Positions 24,501 through 36,714 of a stretch of DNA of 64,000 nucleotides are shown in pieces. Source of the DNA: Acheta domesticus. Taxonomy: Eukaryota > Arthropoda > Insecta > Orthoptera > Gryllidae. Both the position numbers and the translations under genes were made by a program. The notes beneath the pieces were generated by a model. The model did not search any database, was not told the DNA's origin, and was given only the letters and a program-made list of their open reading frames with translations. The stretch covers positions 181,738,856-181,802,855 of the forward strand of contig JAHLJT010009419.1 of the NCBI GenBank assembly GCA_031308135.1, written 5' to 3'. Every line of letters begins with the position of its first letter. Within the stretch, counting starts at the first letter, position 1.

Positions 24501-27500
24501 GTGGGGTACCGCCACAGCCAGGACAAGCTCTATGCTCCCAACTGGTCTCCCAGCATGTGTGGTAGTGTAGGTTCATGTTAGGGTAAGTGTGTGTGCAAGG
24601 GGTGAGGATAGGACAAGGAAGAGGAAGGAAAGATCGCGCGCGGTCCGTGGCCCTTTTGATAGGGTACTGCTCCGGTATTCGCCTGGTGTTGATCGGAAAA
24701 AACACGGAAAATCTGTATATCGATATCTGTGCATCTCTTGCCATCGTCTCTCTCTTTCTCTCTCTTTCTTTCCAGTCTAATATCACATATTTATTGGTCT
24801 TCTTTGAAAATAAAACAGAAAATGTTTACCACTGGAAAGGCTGGAAACATTTTACACTGGCTAATCTATCTTTAGTTTAAAGGCTGCTTATTGCTTCATA
24901 ATCTGAAGTTTCGTGGTTCTCATTAGTTATTGAGAATACAGAAACCTAACAGAAAATATTTAAGGGAGAAATTGAATAAGTCAAACAATGGAACCTACAA
25001 AATACTATATTGGAGCACCAGAAAATATTAAGTTGATTTTGGGTGGCAGTCCGACAGCATCAAATCTTATATGGGATATGAATAAGCTAAATAAAATTAA
25101 CGATATTTCAAAAATGAAGCTTTCATGTTCTTTTTATTTTGTTGTTCAAAATTTCTATTAATGTAATGAAGTAACTCTATTAAGTAAATCGTGAACTCTG
25201 TACCCCTCATGGGCCTCTTTGATATCAAATGTAAAATAATTTAAAGACTTGTGTAGAGATTGGTAGACACTTTCTTTAGCAACCCATTTCAGCCAGCGAA
25301 AGGGGGAATGAGTGACAGACATTACTTACTATAATTTCACTTAAATCTTCTCAGGAAAAAAGAGGTTCACACGAAAACTATCAAATTCTACATCATAGAT
25401 ACAGTGAATAAATTCTGTGTAAAACATTCATCTTTCACTTCTAATCCAATTGTTACTTCTTTAAATAAAAACATTCGGTTGAATACATATTTCAGAATTT
25501 TTTCAAATATTAATTAATATGATAATTTTAGTGTTAGTAATTCTCACTTCATAATGTGATGCTGGCAAAAGAGTTTCAGCGAGGACGCTTAGCAACCAAT
25601 GATGAGCACCCCACCGGACGACATTCGAATGTGCGACCTGTGAGTGGAAGAACATTATTCCCAACAGTTTCCAATTTCCAGTGACATTCTTGGACATTTC
25701 TTCCACGGAGAATGACTATCTTGATGTGGGAGCGTGCTCGAAAGGGTTACATTTATCTCACTCGGTGGTAGTCAGACAACTGATTTCACAATGCTCCCGG
25801 TGCTAATAGAGACAGTGTAAGAACCATCTGTTGTTGTGAACACTTCACTCACCAGTTCTGCTTTTCTTTCATGTAACCAATATGTGACCCCATACTACTT
25901 CCTATAGAAAAAATACTTGCAAAAATTTTTGACTCAACCCTCGCACATTTGGGGCTATCTACATGTGGCTCAGAATAAATGTTACAAACTTCTAGGGCAT
26001 GCAGGTACTTCAAAGATAATCAGTTTTTGCGGTGAGGAATCTCACATAAGAAACTTACACAGGTGACTTTATTCACTGATTGGTAATCAGTTCATCAATT
26101 ACTGATGTTTGACAGGAACATGAACCCTCTTGGATAGCGTCAGAATGTGTTCCTGCCAAACATGAATACTTGAATAGTTACCTGCCAATGAGGGAAAAAC
26201 TTTACATTTTTACATAATATTTCCCATTCCATTTTCACAATACGGGGAAAAATTATCATCTTCAACCATCTACATGCCCTAGAAGTCAGTAACATTTATT
26301 CCGTGCCATCTTGTATTCAGTGAATGGGATGTATACTTCGATTTTCTATTGAGGCCGATGACATTAGGTTACTGTTACACCTTCTGCTTCACAAAAAGGA
26401 CTTTTTTTTAACAGTGGTAAGCATATTTCCGAGGCCACGAGCCCAGTTGAGAAGGACATTTGCCAAATAACTAAAAATATTCATTTTACAAAGCATGAGG
26501 TGCAACAAAGACCTAATGCCATCGATGTACGATCGAAGTATGATCAAGATTAAGACAATGTGGGCAGATAATCTCTTTCCCCACACGTCATTTACACTTT
26601 TGAATGTTTTTTGACGAAATAAATAAATAAATAAAGTATATCGCCAGTGAGCACGAGCGGGATGTGTATGTATGTGGCAGGTGAACCTGCAGCGCAACAA
26701 CCTGACGTCTCTGAGCGGGCGCCTGAACGCGTCGGTGGTGGAGGTGGTGCTGTCGCAGAACCAGCTGTCGCGCCTGCCGCCGGCGTCGCGCCTGAGCGTG
26801 GGGCTGCGCGCGCTCGACGTGTCGCGCAACCGCATCGAGGGCGGCGGCGGCGGCGCCGACGCCAGCTGGGGCGAGGGCTGGGGCGAGGCGGGCGGCGCGC
26901 TGCTGGCGGGCGACGCCGAGGGCGACGACGAGTGGGTGGAGGGCCGGCGCGGGGACGCCGGGGGAGGGGGAGGGGGAGGGGCGGCGGAGGGGAGGTCGCT
27001 GGAGGCGCTGGAGGAGCTGCGCGCGCAGGGGAACCTGCTGGCGTCGCTGGGCTTCGTGCCCGAGCCGTGCGCGCTGCGCGTGCTGGACGCGTCCGCCAAC
27101 GCCCTGGAGCAGCTGGAGCTGGCGCTGGAGCCCCTGCAGCGCTGCTCCGCCCTGCGACACCTCGACCTCTCGCGCAACGACCTCGCGCCGCTGCCCGACG
27201 CCGCGCTGCAGGTGAGACTGTCATCTCAGTGTTTTTGATTGTCGTCCCTGTGGCCAAGATCGCTAAGCCAGTAGTGCCGCAGTTGTCTTGGACCGTGGGG
27301 TCCTCAGCGTTTTTGATTGTCGTCCCTGTGGCCGAGATCGCTAAGTCAGTTGTGCCGTAGTGGTCTTGGACCGTGGGGTCGCGGGCTCGAGTACCGCCTC
27401 GGGCATGGTTGTATGTGTTCGTCCTTTTACCCTCTATCATCACCAACCATATCGTTTCATCATCAAACCATAAAGTTACATCCAATAGTGGTCGCTAATG

Positions 27501-30500
27501 ACCTAGTAGTTGATGCGACCTTAAATACCAAAAAAATGTTTTTGATTGATAGGCTGATTAGTGTTTCCGGGCGTGACAACTGTTAAAGTCATTCGTTCCA
27601 TAAGTGTATCTTTCAGTTAGGGGTGACAACAGGACAAGGAACAGAAAGGAAAGATCGCGTCCCTGGACCGTTTATTGGGTTATATTCCGGTATTCGCCTG
27701 GTGTCGATCGGAAAAATTACGAAAAAATACCAATCAGAGCAGGCCGCTAGAAGTCTAGCATCCCGCTAGAAGCTAAAAGTCTCCTCCAGACAGCGGCTAA
27801 GTTTGACCGAGTTGTCTAGCTAGAGTCCGAAATCTTGCCACCGTCGGGACTTGAACTCTAGGACCATCCAGTCAGAGACACTGCAGTGTCAATAATTGAC
27901 TACTGCTGTTTTCCCGTTTCCTAACAATAAACTGTTATCCTTCTCGTAGTTTTGTTTGGCGTATCCGAAGTATTAAACTCTTTCAAAAATATTCTCACAC
28001 TGACTAATTTTAGTTGTTTTTTTAATTGGTTAAGTAAAACGCGAGGTTGCTACTGCTCGAGGAATCACCCTTCAGGCCTGCATCAAATAGGTTTATGACA
28101 GAATAGAAATTCCCTAAAAAAAGAATACTAAAGCAATCATTTAAATGTCCCACATGTTCACACGGGTCCGAATAGTTACATATATCCACGATATACTTCC
28201 AAGATACTGTTGTCTACTCATAACTTCTTCGTAGTTAATTTTAATTCATCAAAGTAATTAAATCTGCATACAATTAATCCAAAAATATTAGTATATTCTT
28301 TGTGTTTTCAATCTTTATTACTTAATTAGATTCCGTTCTTTATGGTTCGGAATGCCTTATAGGTTTGCCCGAACATTGCTCGGAATACATCTAGCGGAGT
28401 CTAGAAACATCGAGAGGTTCTCCGTGATTGAGTTGAGCATAGCCCAGGGCACATCATTTCCCCCTATGGAGGATTAATTTATGTTTTTAGGCTTGTCAAC
28501 TGCTGTGCTCATTAGTGCCGATAGTGTAGTAAATGTGTTATGCCGGGAGGGGTGATGTTCATTCTCCACTGGATCGTGAGATCCAGTGCCAACATACATG
28601 TCATCGTGCATGAGAAATCCCACTCCAGACATCTCTGGGAATCACAACGCAGCCGGAACAAGCTCTTAGTTCCCGACTGGTCTTGGGAAATGTGTTGTGT
28701 GGGTCATGTAAGTGTAAGTGTGTGTAAGAGAAGATAAGACAAAAAAAAAGAAAAATGAGATCGCTTGCGGCGCGTGGCCTGTTTCTTGGGATACTTCTCT
28801 GGCATTCCCCTGATATTGATCCGAAAAATCACACAAAATTATCGATCAAAGCAGTTCTTTGAGGCACCTCTTCGGGACTTCGAAGGCTTCCACACTTTTA
28901 CTTTTGGGGTATTCATAAAATAATGACGTTACTACATCACATCTCATCTATCAACTACAGGCCATGCGCGATTTTTTCTTCTTGATCATTGTGCCTACTT
29001 TACTCTTACTCACAAAGCACACACTACCCTCCAGGCAACCAATTGGGAGCTTAGAGTTATCGCGGCTGAAAATGTGCTCGGCTGGGAGGAGGAAACCGCG
29101 CTAGCGTCTGCGATAGACATATTACTAGACATCGGATGTTTAGGCACTAAAAAATCGCCTTTTAGGCGCCTAAAAAGGCACTGAAAATGTCAAGAATAAG
29201 GAGAAAAAAGGCACTGTCATAAATTACATTCACAATAAAATTAAAAATTATTTGTAAAACTCCATACATATTTGCAACTCTTCTACATTTAATTCTTAGT
29301 TGTTTCCTTTGCAATATATTACCAGTAACTTTTCAAGGGACTCAATTGCAAATCTGCAACGATTGGGAGACAAAATCAGTTTGAATACAGAGAAGGATTT
29401 CTTAACATCTACTTATGTTCTGACATATATTTTAGAAGTATAAAATTAGTAACACTGAAAACTTCTGGAAATTTACATTTATTTCCACTCAAACGGTGCC
29501 GTCGGTATATTGTCAATCGACCATTTTCTCAGAACATGGCTAGTATTTATGAAATAGGGAAATGGAGAAAGATATGTAGATATACTTTCAGGAATTCTCT
29601 CGTATTTCAAAATACAATACGTAAATTTAAGTTTTCGTAACCAATGGTCAATTTGGACCATGGCCGATTTTCTGATATCATTGCATTGTATTTAAAAAAA
29701 TACATAAAAGGGCAAAACTCGCAATAATTCTAAAAAAAAGGCATTTATCAAAGAAAGGCATTTATGCTAATATAAGCAAAAATAAGCATTGTAAAACTTG
29801 GTCTTATGTCATCATTTGTCATGATTCGTGCACATATATTATCAACCTTTAAATAAGTTCGCTAGAAAAAATAGGCATTTCCCTAAACATCCGATGTCTC
29901 CATATTACACTAACCGGACTAATGAATTTAGTAGTTGTAGCGCCAGTAATCAATACTGACTCCTCTCTCATAAAATAAGAATAAAAATAAAATGAAATAA
30001 AATGATATTTCAAGTAATCCTCTGTTTGAATTTTCAGAACCTCACCGAATTGCGAGTTCTGGATCTGTCCTTCAACAGAAAAATGGGCGCGTTGACCAAC
30101 CTGACGTTCGACGGCCTGAACCAGTTGCGCAACCTGAGCCTGAACGCCATCGACCTGAAGGAGCTGCCGCAGGGCCTGCTGGACGGCATGCCCGAGCTGG
30201 AGCACCTGGACCTGCGGCGCAACCAGCTGGCGTCCGTCCCGAGCGCGCTGTTCGCGTGGACGCCCGGGCTGCGCGTGCTCAACCTGGGCATGAACCGGCT
30301 GACGCGCGTGCCCGCCGAGGCCATCGCCAACTGCTCGGCGCTCGAGGTGCTCGACCTGGGCGGCAACCGCATCGAGGCGCTGCCCGATGGCTTGTGGTGA
30401 GGCCAAGAAGACGCAGGACTTTTTTTTCTTCTTTGAATACTAGGATACCCCGGCAGACGTTTCCCCTCCCATCGCCGTCTCACTGTCTCTCCCTCCCGTA

Positions 30501-30861
30501 CCCTGTCCCTGGCTGTCTGTCTCTGCCGCTCTCTGTCCCTCTCATTCACATTTACTTGCAGATTCTGCACGTCTCTGAGCAAGCGAGGTAATATCGGGAA
30601 GCGCCGAACCAGCAAAAATGTAATAGAATGTTCAAGAAGGTTTCATCCTGTAGATTACGTTCTGAAAACCCTTTCATTGAAAGCCTCAAATTTTTGTCTT
30701 TAAGGCCCTAGAACGCATCGTTTAGAAGTTATTTAACGATGTAGTTTCAAAATGCTGCCGAGTACGTTGCGGGTTGCATTTGACGTGAATATTTAGTTTT
30801 GTTCTACAGCGCCATGTAGTAGGGTTACTACAGAATTAACCGCACTAAATGGAGTTTATCT

Positions 30862-30897
<36 letters not shown>

Positions 30898-33800
30898 TTA
30901 GTCCGTGAGCCTGTCTGCCTTTTGGCAGACGGCTAAGGAATACAATTTATTTGAGAATAGAAGAGTTGAAGGAGAAACAAAATGTAGCTCCATGATTTAT
31001 TCCTAACAAACAAATTCATAACGAATTAAGTATTCTTCCCACCAAAAATTATTTTCTGCAACTCTCCACTAAATTTGATTCTCTTAAAAACCACATACCA
31101 TCTGCACTCCATTTTCAGCTAAGAAAACATAACCTTCGCCAAAACAGAATAAACCGAAAACTTCCGAAACATTTTAATGATGATAATTCTTATGTAAGTC
31201 CAATAATTTTCAGGCTGACTCAACAGTATTATATTTTTATAATATATTATTTAAAATAAAAAATATATTACTGTTGAGTCTGCCTGAAAATTATTGGACT
31301 TACATAAGAATTATCATCATTAAAAAGGCAGTCTTTCACTAATCAAATTAATATTACTCTCTACAAAGAAGATTCCGAAACATTTCTCTGGCTTTCCCTG
31401 TGCGCCCCTGACAGCAGCGTCGCCGTGTGTTGGCAGGTGGGGCTTCCCGCGCCTGCGCGAGCTGTCGCTGCACGAGAACCGCCTGAAGCGCGTGCGCGCG
31501 GCGGCGCTGGGCGGGCTGGCGGCGCTGCAGCGGCTGGACGTGTCGCTGAACCGCGGGCTGCAGCTGGCGCCCGGCGCGCTGTCGGAGCTGGCGGCGCTGC
31601 GCGTGCTGCGCGCGGCGCACTGCGGCCTGGAGGCGGCGCCGTGGGGCGAGCTGCGCCTGCTCGCCAACCTCACCACGCTCGAGCTGAGCGGCAACCGCCT
31701 CACGGCCTTCCCCGCGCGCGCGCTGTCCACCCTGGCGCGCCTGCAGCACCTCAACCTGTGCAACAGCCCGCTGCGCGCGCTGCCCGACGCCGCCTTCGAG
31801 GGCCTGCGCGCGCTGCGCTCGCTGCGCCTCTGCGACGCCGGGCTACGCGCGCTGCCCGACCGCCTGTTGGCGCCGCTGCGCAGCCTCACCTGGCTGCACC
31901 TCGGCGCCAACAACCTCTCCGCGCTGCCGCCTGCCTTCTTCAGGTACGTCCTGCCACGCCGCGCCACGCCATACCACTACACGCCAGGCCACGCCACCCC
32001 CAGCCATGCCTCAATATGCCCACGCCCCGACTCGCTCCGACACGCCCCAGCACGCTCCGACAGGCCCCGACACGCCCCGACTCCTCCCGACTCCCGCCGA
32101 CACGCCCAGACACGCTCCGACTCGCCCCGGCACGCTCCGACCCGCCCCGACACGCCCCGGCACGCCCCGACACGCCCCAGCACGCCCCGACTCGCCCCGA
32201 CACGCCCCGACTCGCCTCGACAGGTCCCAGCACGCTCCCACACATCCCGACACGCCCCGAGACGCCACACTACGCCCTGGCATGCCCCGCCACGCCAAAC
32301 CACGCCCCGCCCCGACACACCACGCCCCGCCCCGACACACCACGTCCCACTACGCCACACTACGCCCCGTCCCGACACGGGACGTCAGGCCAAACCCTGC
32401 CACGCCCACCACGCCCTGTGACGCCCGCCTCGCCACGCAACTCCCTGCTCAACTCGCCCAACTCGCCACGCAGGCTCCGTCCTGTCCTACCCCGCCCTGC
32501 CCCGTCTCTCAGTGTCCCGCCCCGCCCTTCCCCTCTTCCCACGTCCTTCCATGCCCCATCTCGTCCCCATGTCGCCAGGCTTTGCACTGCACTCCGTCCG
32601 CGAACACGCCCTGGATGCGTCGGTCATATCGCTGCCTCAGAACCATCGTCGACCGGAAGATCCTAGGGTTCGCATCATGACGGATTTTTGTCCATAGATA
32701 ACTTGTGTCGGATTCAAACGGTGTCTGGGGAAAACCAAGAGAGACAGTTGTTCTGATCGGAAGTTTTCTGTGGTTTCTTCCATCAAAACCAGGCGAATGC
32801 AGTAGTCTCTTAACAGACTAACCACGGACCACGCAAGATCTTTCCTTGACCTTTGATGCCTCCTCTCCCTTTATACATAAACACACTTCGGTTTTTCTTT
32901 CTTGGCGCACGGGGGTGTGTCAATAAAATGGAATATCTCACGGTATTTCGCGTCGTTCTCAGTTGTGCCACCAGGTACCGCATGATCGCGACTGTATCGA
33001 GCAATGCTGGCGATCGTGCGACTCCTGGCGGCACAACAGAGAACGACGCGAAATACCGGGAGATATTCCATTTTATTGACACGCCCCCGTGCGCCAAGAA
33101 AGAAATAACCGAAGTATACGAACACATACTTAGGCCCTATATGACCGTACATGTCAAGAGACCTTGAGGGAGCTCAGCGCTTTTCTTGGCTGGGGATAGG
33201 GTTTTGGCTCATGAAGGAGATGCATGGAAGAGGGAAACAGAAAGTCGTCGTGTAGGTCGTTGCCGAATCTCACGCTCGGGAAGGATCATCGCCACCTCCC
33301 AGTACATATCACTCATTCCACTTACGGGACGAATGACCTAACAGTTGTGGTGCGGGGAATCAAGACTCTCTCACCCAGTCATTCCGGCCAAGGCCACTCG
33401 CTTCGCAGAAGACGTCGACTCACTTTCAGCGCCTTCACTGTTATTAGATCAATTAAAAAGTCCAAACTGGCAACGCCAGCTTTGCTTTTCCTCCTCAGCG
33501 CTTTAATATGAAAATTACTCAGTCGTGTCAGCGCTGAACAGCGCATCTAGTCCACTCTCCATGAAGTGGTGTTACATGGCTATGGTGTAACCATTGAAGT
33601 ATTCAAGGCATTGATACAGCTTCTTTTCGTTATTGTTGTAGTGCTTGCAATGCAGATGATTGTATTGTGTATGACTTTCACCGATTCATTATGAAAATAC
33701 TCTTATTTTTACGAATTTCATTACCGTAGTGTATTAAAAGTATGTCAGTCAAACACATGAAATGCAGTCTTAGAATGCTGGTCTTAATTTCTGTATCTAC

Positions 33801-36672
33801 ACCATGATTATTTTCGCATGATAGTCATGTTAATTTATGTTTCTTAAAATATAAAGGAATTTTTTAAAGATTTTAGATAATTATTTCCTTGTTTCAAAAG
33901 GATTGTTATCATTAATTAATAAAAACATTCACGAACACACTTATTTTATTACAAAGTTTTAAAAGTATCCATGTAACTAGGCAAATGAAATAATCACGTT
34001 CCCGTGAAGAAAGTTTGGAATCAGGATTATGATGAAATAAGCGTCGGTTTTGCATTACAAGACTTTAGCTACATTACTAAAATCCTTAAATGGTGCACCC
34101 ATTCGTTAAGATAGTATAGTACTGTATTGTTCAAACAACGGTCTTCTTTTGACAAGTGTAACAAAAACCTCATTCAACAACATATGATTAAGACTTATCG
34201 AAATTATAAATGCACATATCAATGGAGTTTATAGAGACTCATAATCAAACACTCCCGAAAGTGTGCTAATCAAACATTCGCCCGACAACTTAAAACATAT
34301 TTTATCCCCACATTCTTTCATATTATTTTAACTCTTAAACATAAACAAAAGACAGAACTTAGTTCTGCAAGAATGTAAAACGCATGTTTGCATCAAACGA
34401 ATATGAACAAATCCAAAGCTTCCAAGGTGAAAATAATGGACGCAACTTGCGGATTGGCCACGCATTCCGCTCGTGTAAACGGCTAACACAGTGTTAGGAA
34501 ATCTGTGATCTGCGTCACGCGCCGCTGAGTAAATTTCTACGCAATCCTAACGCAATTTCCTCGGTCGTGCATACGTGCTGAGGACGCAGGTGTGTGGGTG
34601 CGGGCGGGGGGGGGCGGCGGTTCCAGTCGGGCGCGTGGGCGGAATGGGAAGGAGCGGTGCAGCTCATATCTGACACGAACGCCAGATTTCACATAGCGGC
34701 CAAATACTGCTTTCCGAATGGTGATTCGTGGAGGTCAGTTAAGAGTCGTTCACAGCGGGCCGTTCAATTGCTTCATTTAGCAAGTACGACCCACGGCCCA
34801 GACCGAGACTAACGGTGAGAAATATTCTATCAAAATTATTATTGTTATTATTATTATTATAAGCGAATTCTTCCCATAGATGGAAGACGCTAAGCAACTC
34901 AATCAGTTCACACTAAGCAACCATGATTCAATTAGTTTTTCTGTGGGTTCTTCTTGTTGTTCTAATAGGCTTTCATTCTTTCTTTCTCTATTACTATTAT
35001 CATTATTATTATTACTATTATTATTGTTATTATTATTATTTTACATTTTACCATCTGGTCACAGTTGCAACTTTTATCAATTACGTGGAAATGTTTCCCG
35101 GTTCGCAATTGAATACTATTGTTGCGACTCCATAGCTGCTCCTTAGCAGAAGTCAAACATCATTTGTATTATTATTATATTAATTATTACTATTACTGAA
35201 CATGAAGTTAGGATCTTATTTAGTTGTTAATTAAAAAGTAAGATTATCAGGTTTAGTATTGACTCGGGGGTTTTATCTACAAAGAGAAATAGCGGCATAA
35301 GTGAACTTCACGAACTGAAGTGGGTACGTTCGCGGGCTGGATGCCAGACTGCAGCAAACGTTTATGTCATTTTTTTCAGTTTATTTCTCGCAAAAAAATA
35401 TGTTGGACATCACGCGTTGTACAGATTCAAGGTAGTGTTATGTAAATGGGTAGACGGAGTGGCCAAAGCTTGGTCGCGAACTTCAAAATGCGGTGCAAAC
35501 CATCTAGACCCTAACAGATTTTTGGGGGCAAAAACATATTGGAAATTGCGCGGTGGAACTGAGACAGGTCGGGCCAAGAATTTAAATTCGAATGTAATTT
35601 ACACTTATGATACTTACGTAATGAATAGTTGAATAGTTTCTATTGTTGCATCGACGTAAATGATTTCAAAATTTCCAATATCAATAACACAGGAACACAA
35701 AATAAAAATAAAAAATCAGGCCCCATGACTTGACATATGTTTCTCTAAATATGTCGACGTAGTGAATCCGAATCTGACACCACAATTGCGCCACCATCCT
35801 CCAATTTCTTTTAACTTCATCCTTCATTTTCTTTTTTCTGGAGAGGTGGTGGTTGCCGGAGTTACGTTACAGGTAGCGCGGGGTCATTTCTGACCTCTTT
35901 AAGTTATTTCTTTATAAAATTATGTTTAGCAAGAAATAAGTGCGAAATTAGTTATTTTAATAATAATCAATCATTTATAAGGTCGTATCAACTTAATGCA
36001 CTATTATAAACAAACATGCAAATGAGGTATTGAAACAAATAAAAGGGCAAAATTATCATTTATCTTTCATTTTATGTATGACTCCATTTACATTTTCCTG
36101 AATATTTCAACGACAAAGGTATCAGAAAATTAAGTAAATTTCATTTTCTAACATTGTGTCCCATAAAAACAAACAATTTATTGAAAATACTTCAAAGCCA
36201 ATCAACACAACTTAGAAAAAGTACGAAATTTAAGTGGTTTGTATTGGTTTCACAAATATTTATAAATGAATTATTACATATAAAATTTGGAAATCTTTCA
36301 GAGAAAAGCTAAAGAATGTGAAATGTAAAGATTCTGACTCGCAAAACTAGGGAACTGCAGTTAAGCAAAGATACGTGGGATCACAAGAGACCCAGCGGCA
36401 CCTCGCTCGGGTTAATTGCGAAAAACACATGCCAATATTACTCGTATATTTTCGTGCCTTGTGTCATTATACTCTACAGAAACCAAAAGTTCTCATACCC
36501 AAGGCAGAATTGCGCTACCACCTTCCAGTTTCTTTTTAATCGCGAAACAACAGTGGTTTTTCGCGATTTAAAAAAGAACTGGAGGGTGATGACACAATTC
36601 TTGCTCCATATTCGGATTCCACGCGTAAACGTACATAGAGAAATATGTGTCACGTCTTTAGATCTAATAATT

Positions 36673-36714
<42 letters not shown>

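Larger units (their letters stand above)
21549..26680 (+). other. Intron 1 of the LRR gene
   Basis: Bounded by GTGACG and GTGGCAG. It contains a degenerate repeat array (to about 24.3 kb), a TTTA microsatellite, one half of an inverted repeat pair, a minus-strand SINE and a MITE. The last few hundred bases are plain AT-rich DNA ending with an (AAAT)n run at about 26620-26635, shortly before the acceptor. Confidence 0.8.
27212..30037 (+). other. Intron 2 of the LRR gene
   Basis: Runs from GTGAGA to TTTTCAG. It contains the 79-bp duplication, two minus-strand SINE copies and hAT-like copy 2. The remainder is AT-rich sequence in which I see nothing further. Confidence 0.8.
30397..31436 (+). other. 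Intron 3 of the LRR gene
   Basis: The shortest intron (1040 bp), GTGAGG to TTGGCAG. It begins with a pyrimidine-rich CTCCC/CTGTCT stretch, then holds an (AT)n run at 30864-30894 and a hairpin element at 31172-31325. Confidence 0.85.

Noticed and set aside
26389..27485. Antisense ORFs of 188-297 residues across LRR exon 2
   Set aside because: They are GC-rich shadows of the sense exon with Arg/Ala/Pro content and no domains; the sense frame has LRRs and correct splice sites.
31425..32680. Plus-strand ORFs of 224-413 residues spanning exon 4 and beyond
   Set aside because: Open only because the C-rich minisatellite lacks stops in several frames. The clean donor CAG|GTACGT and the phase-matched exon 5 show that the coding part ends at 31943.
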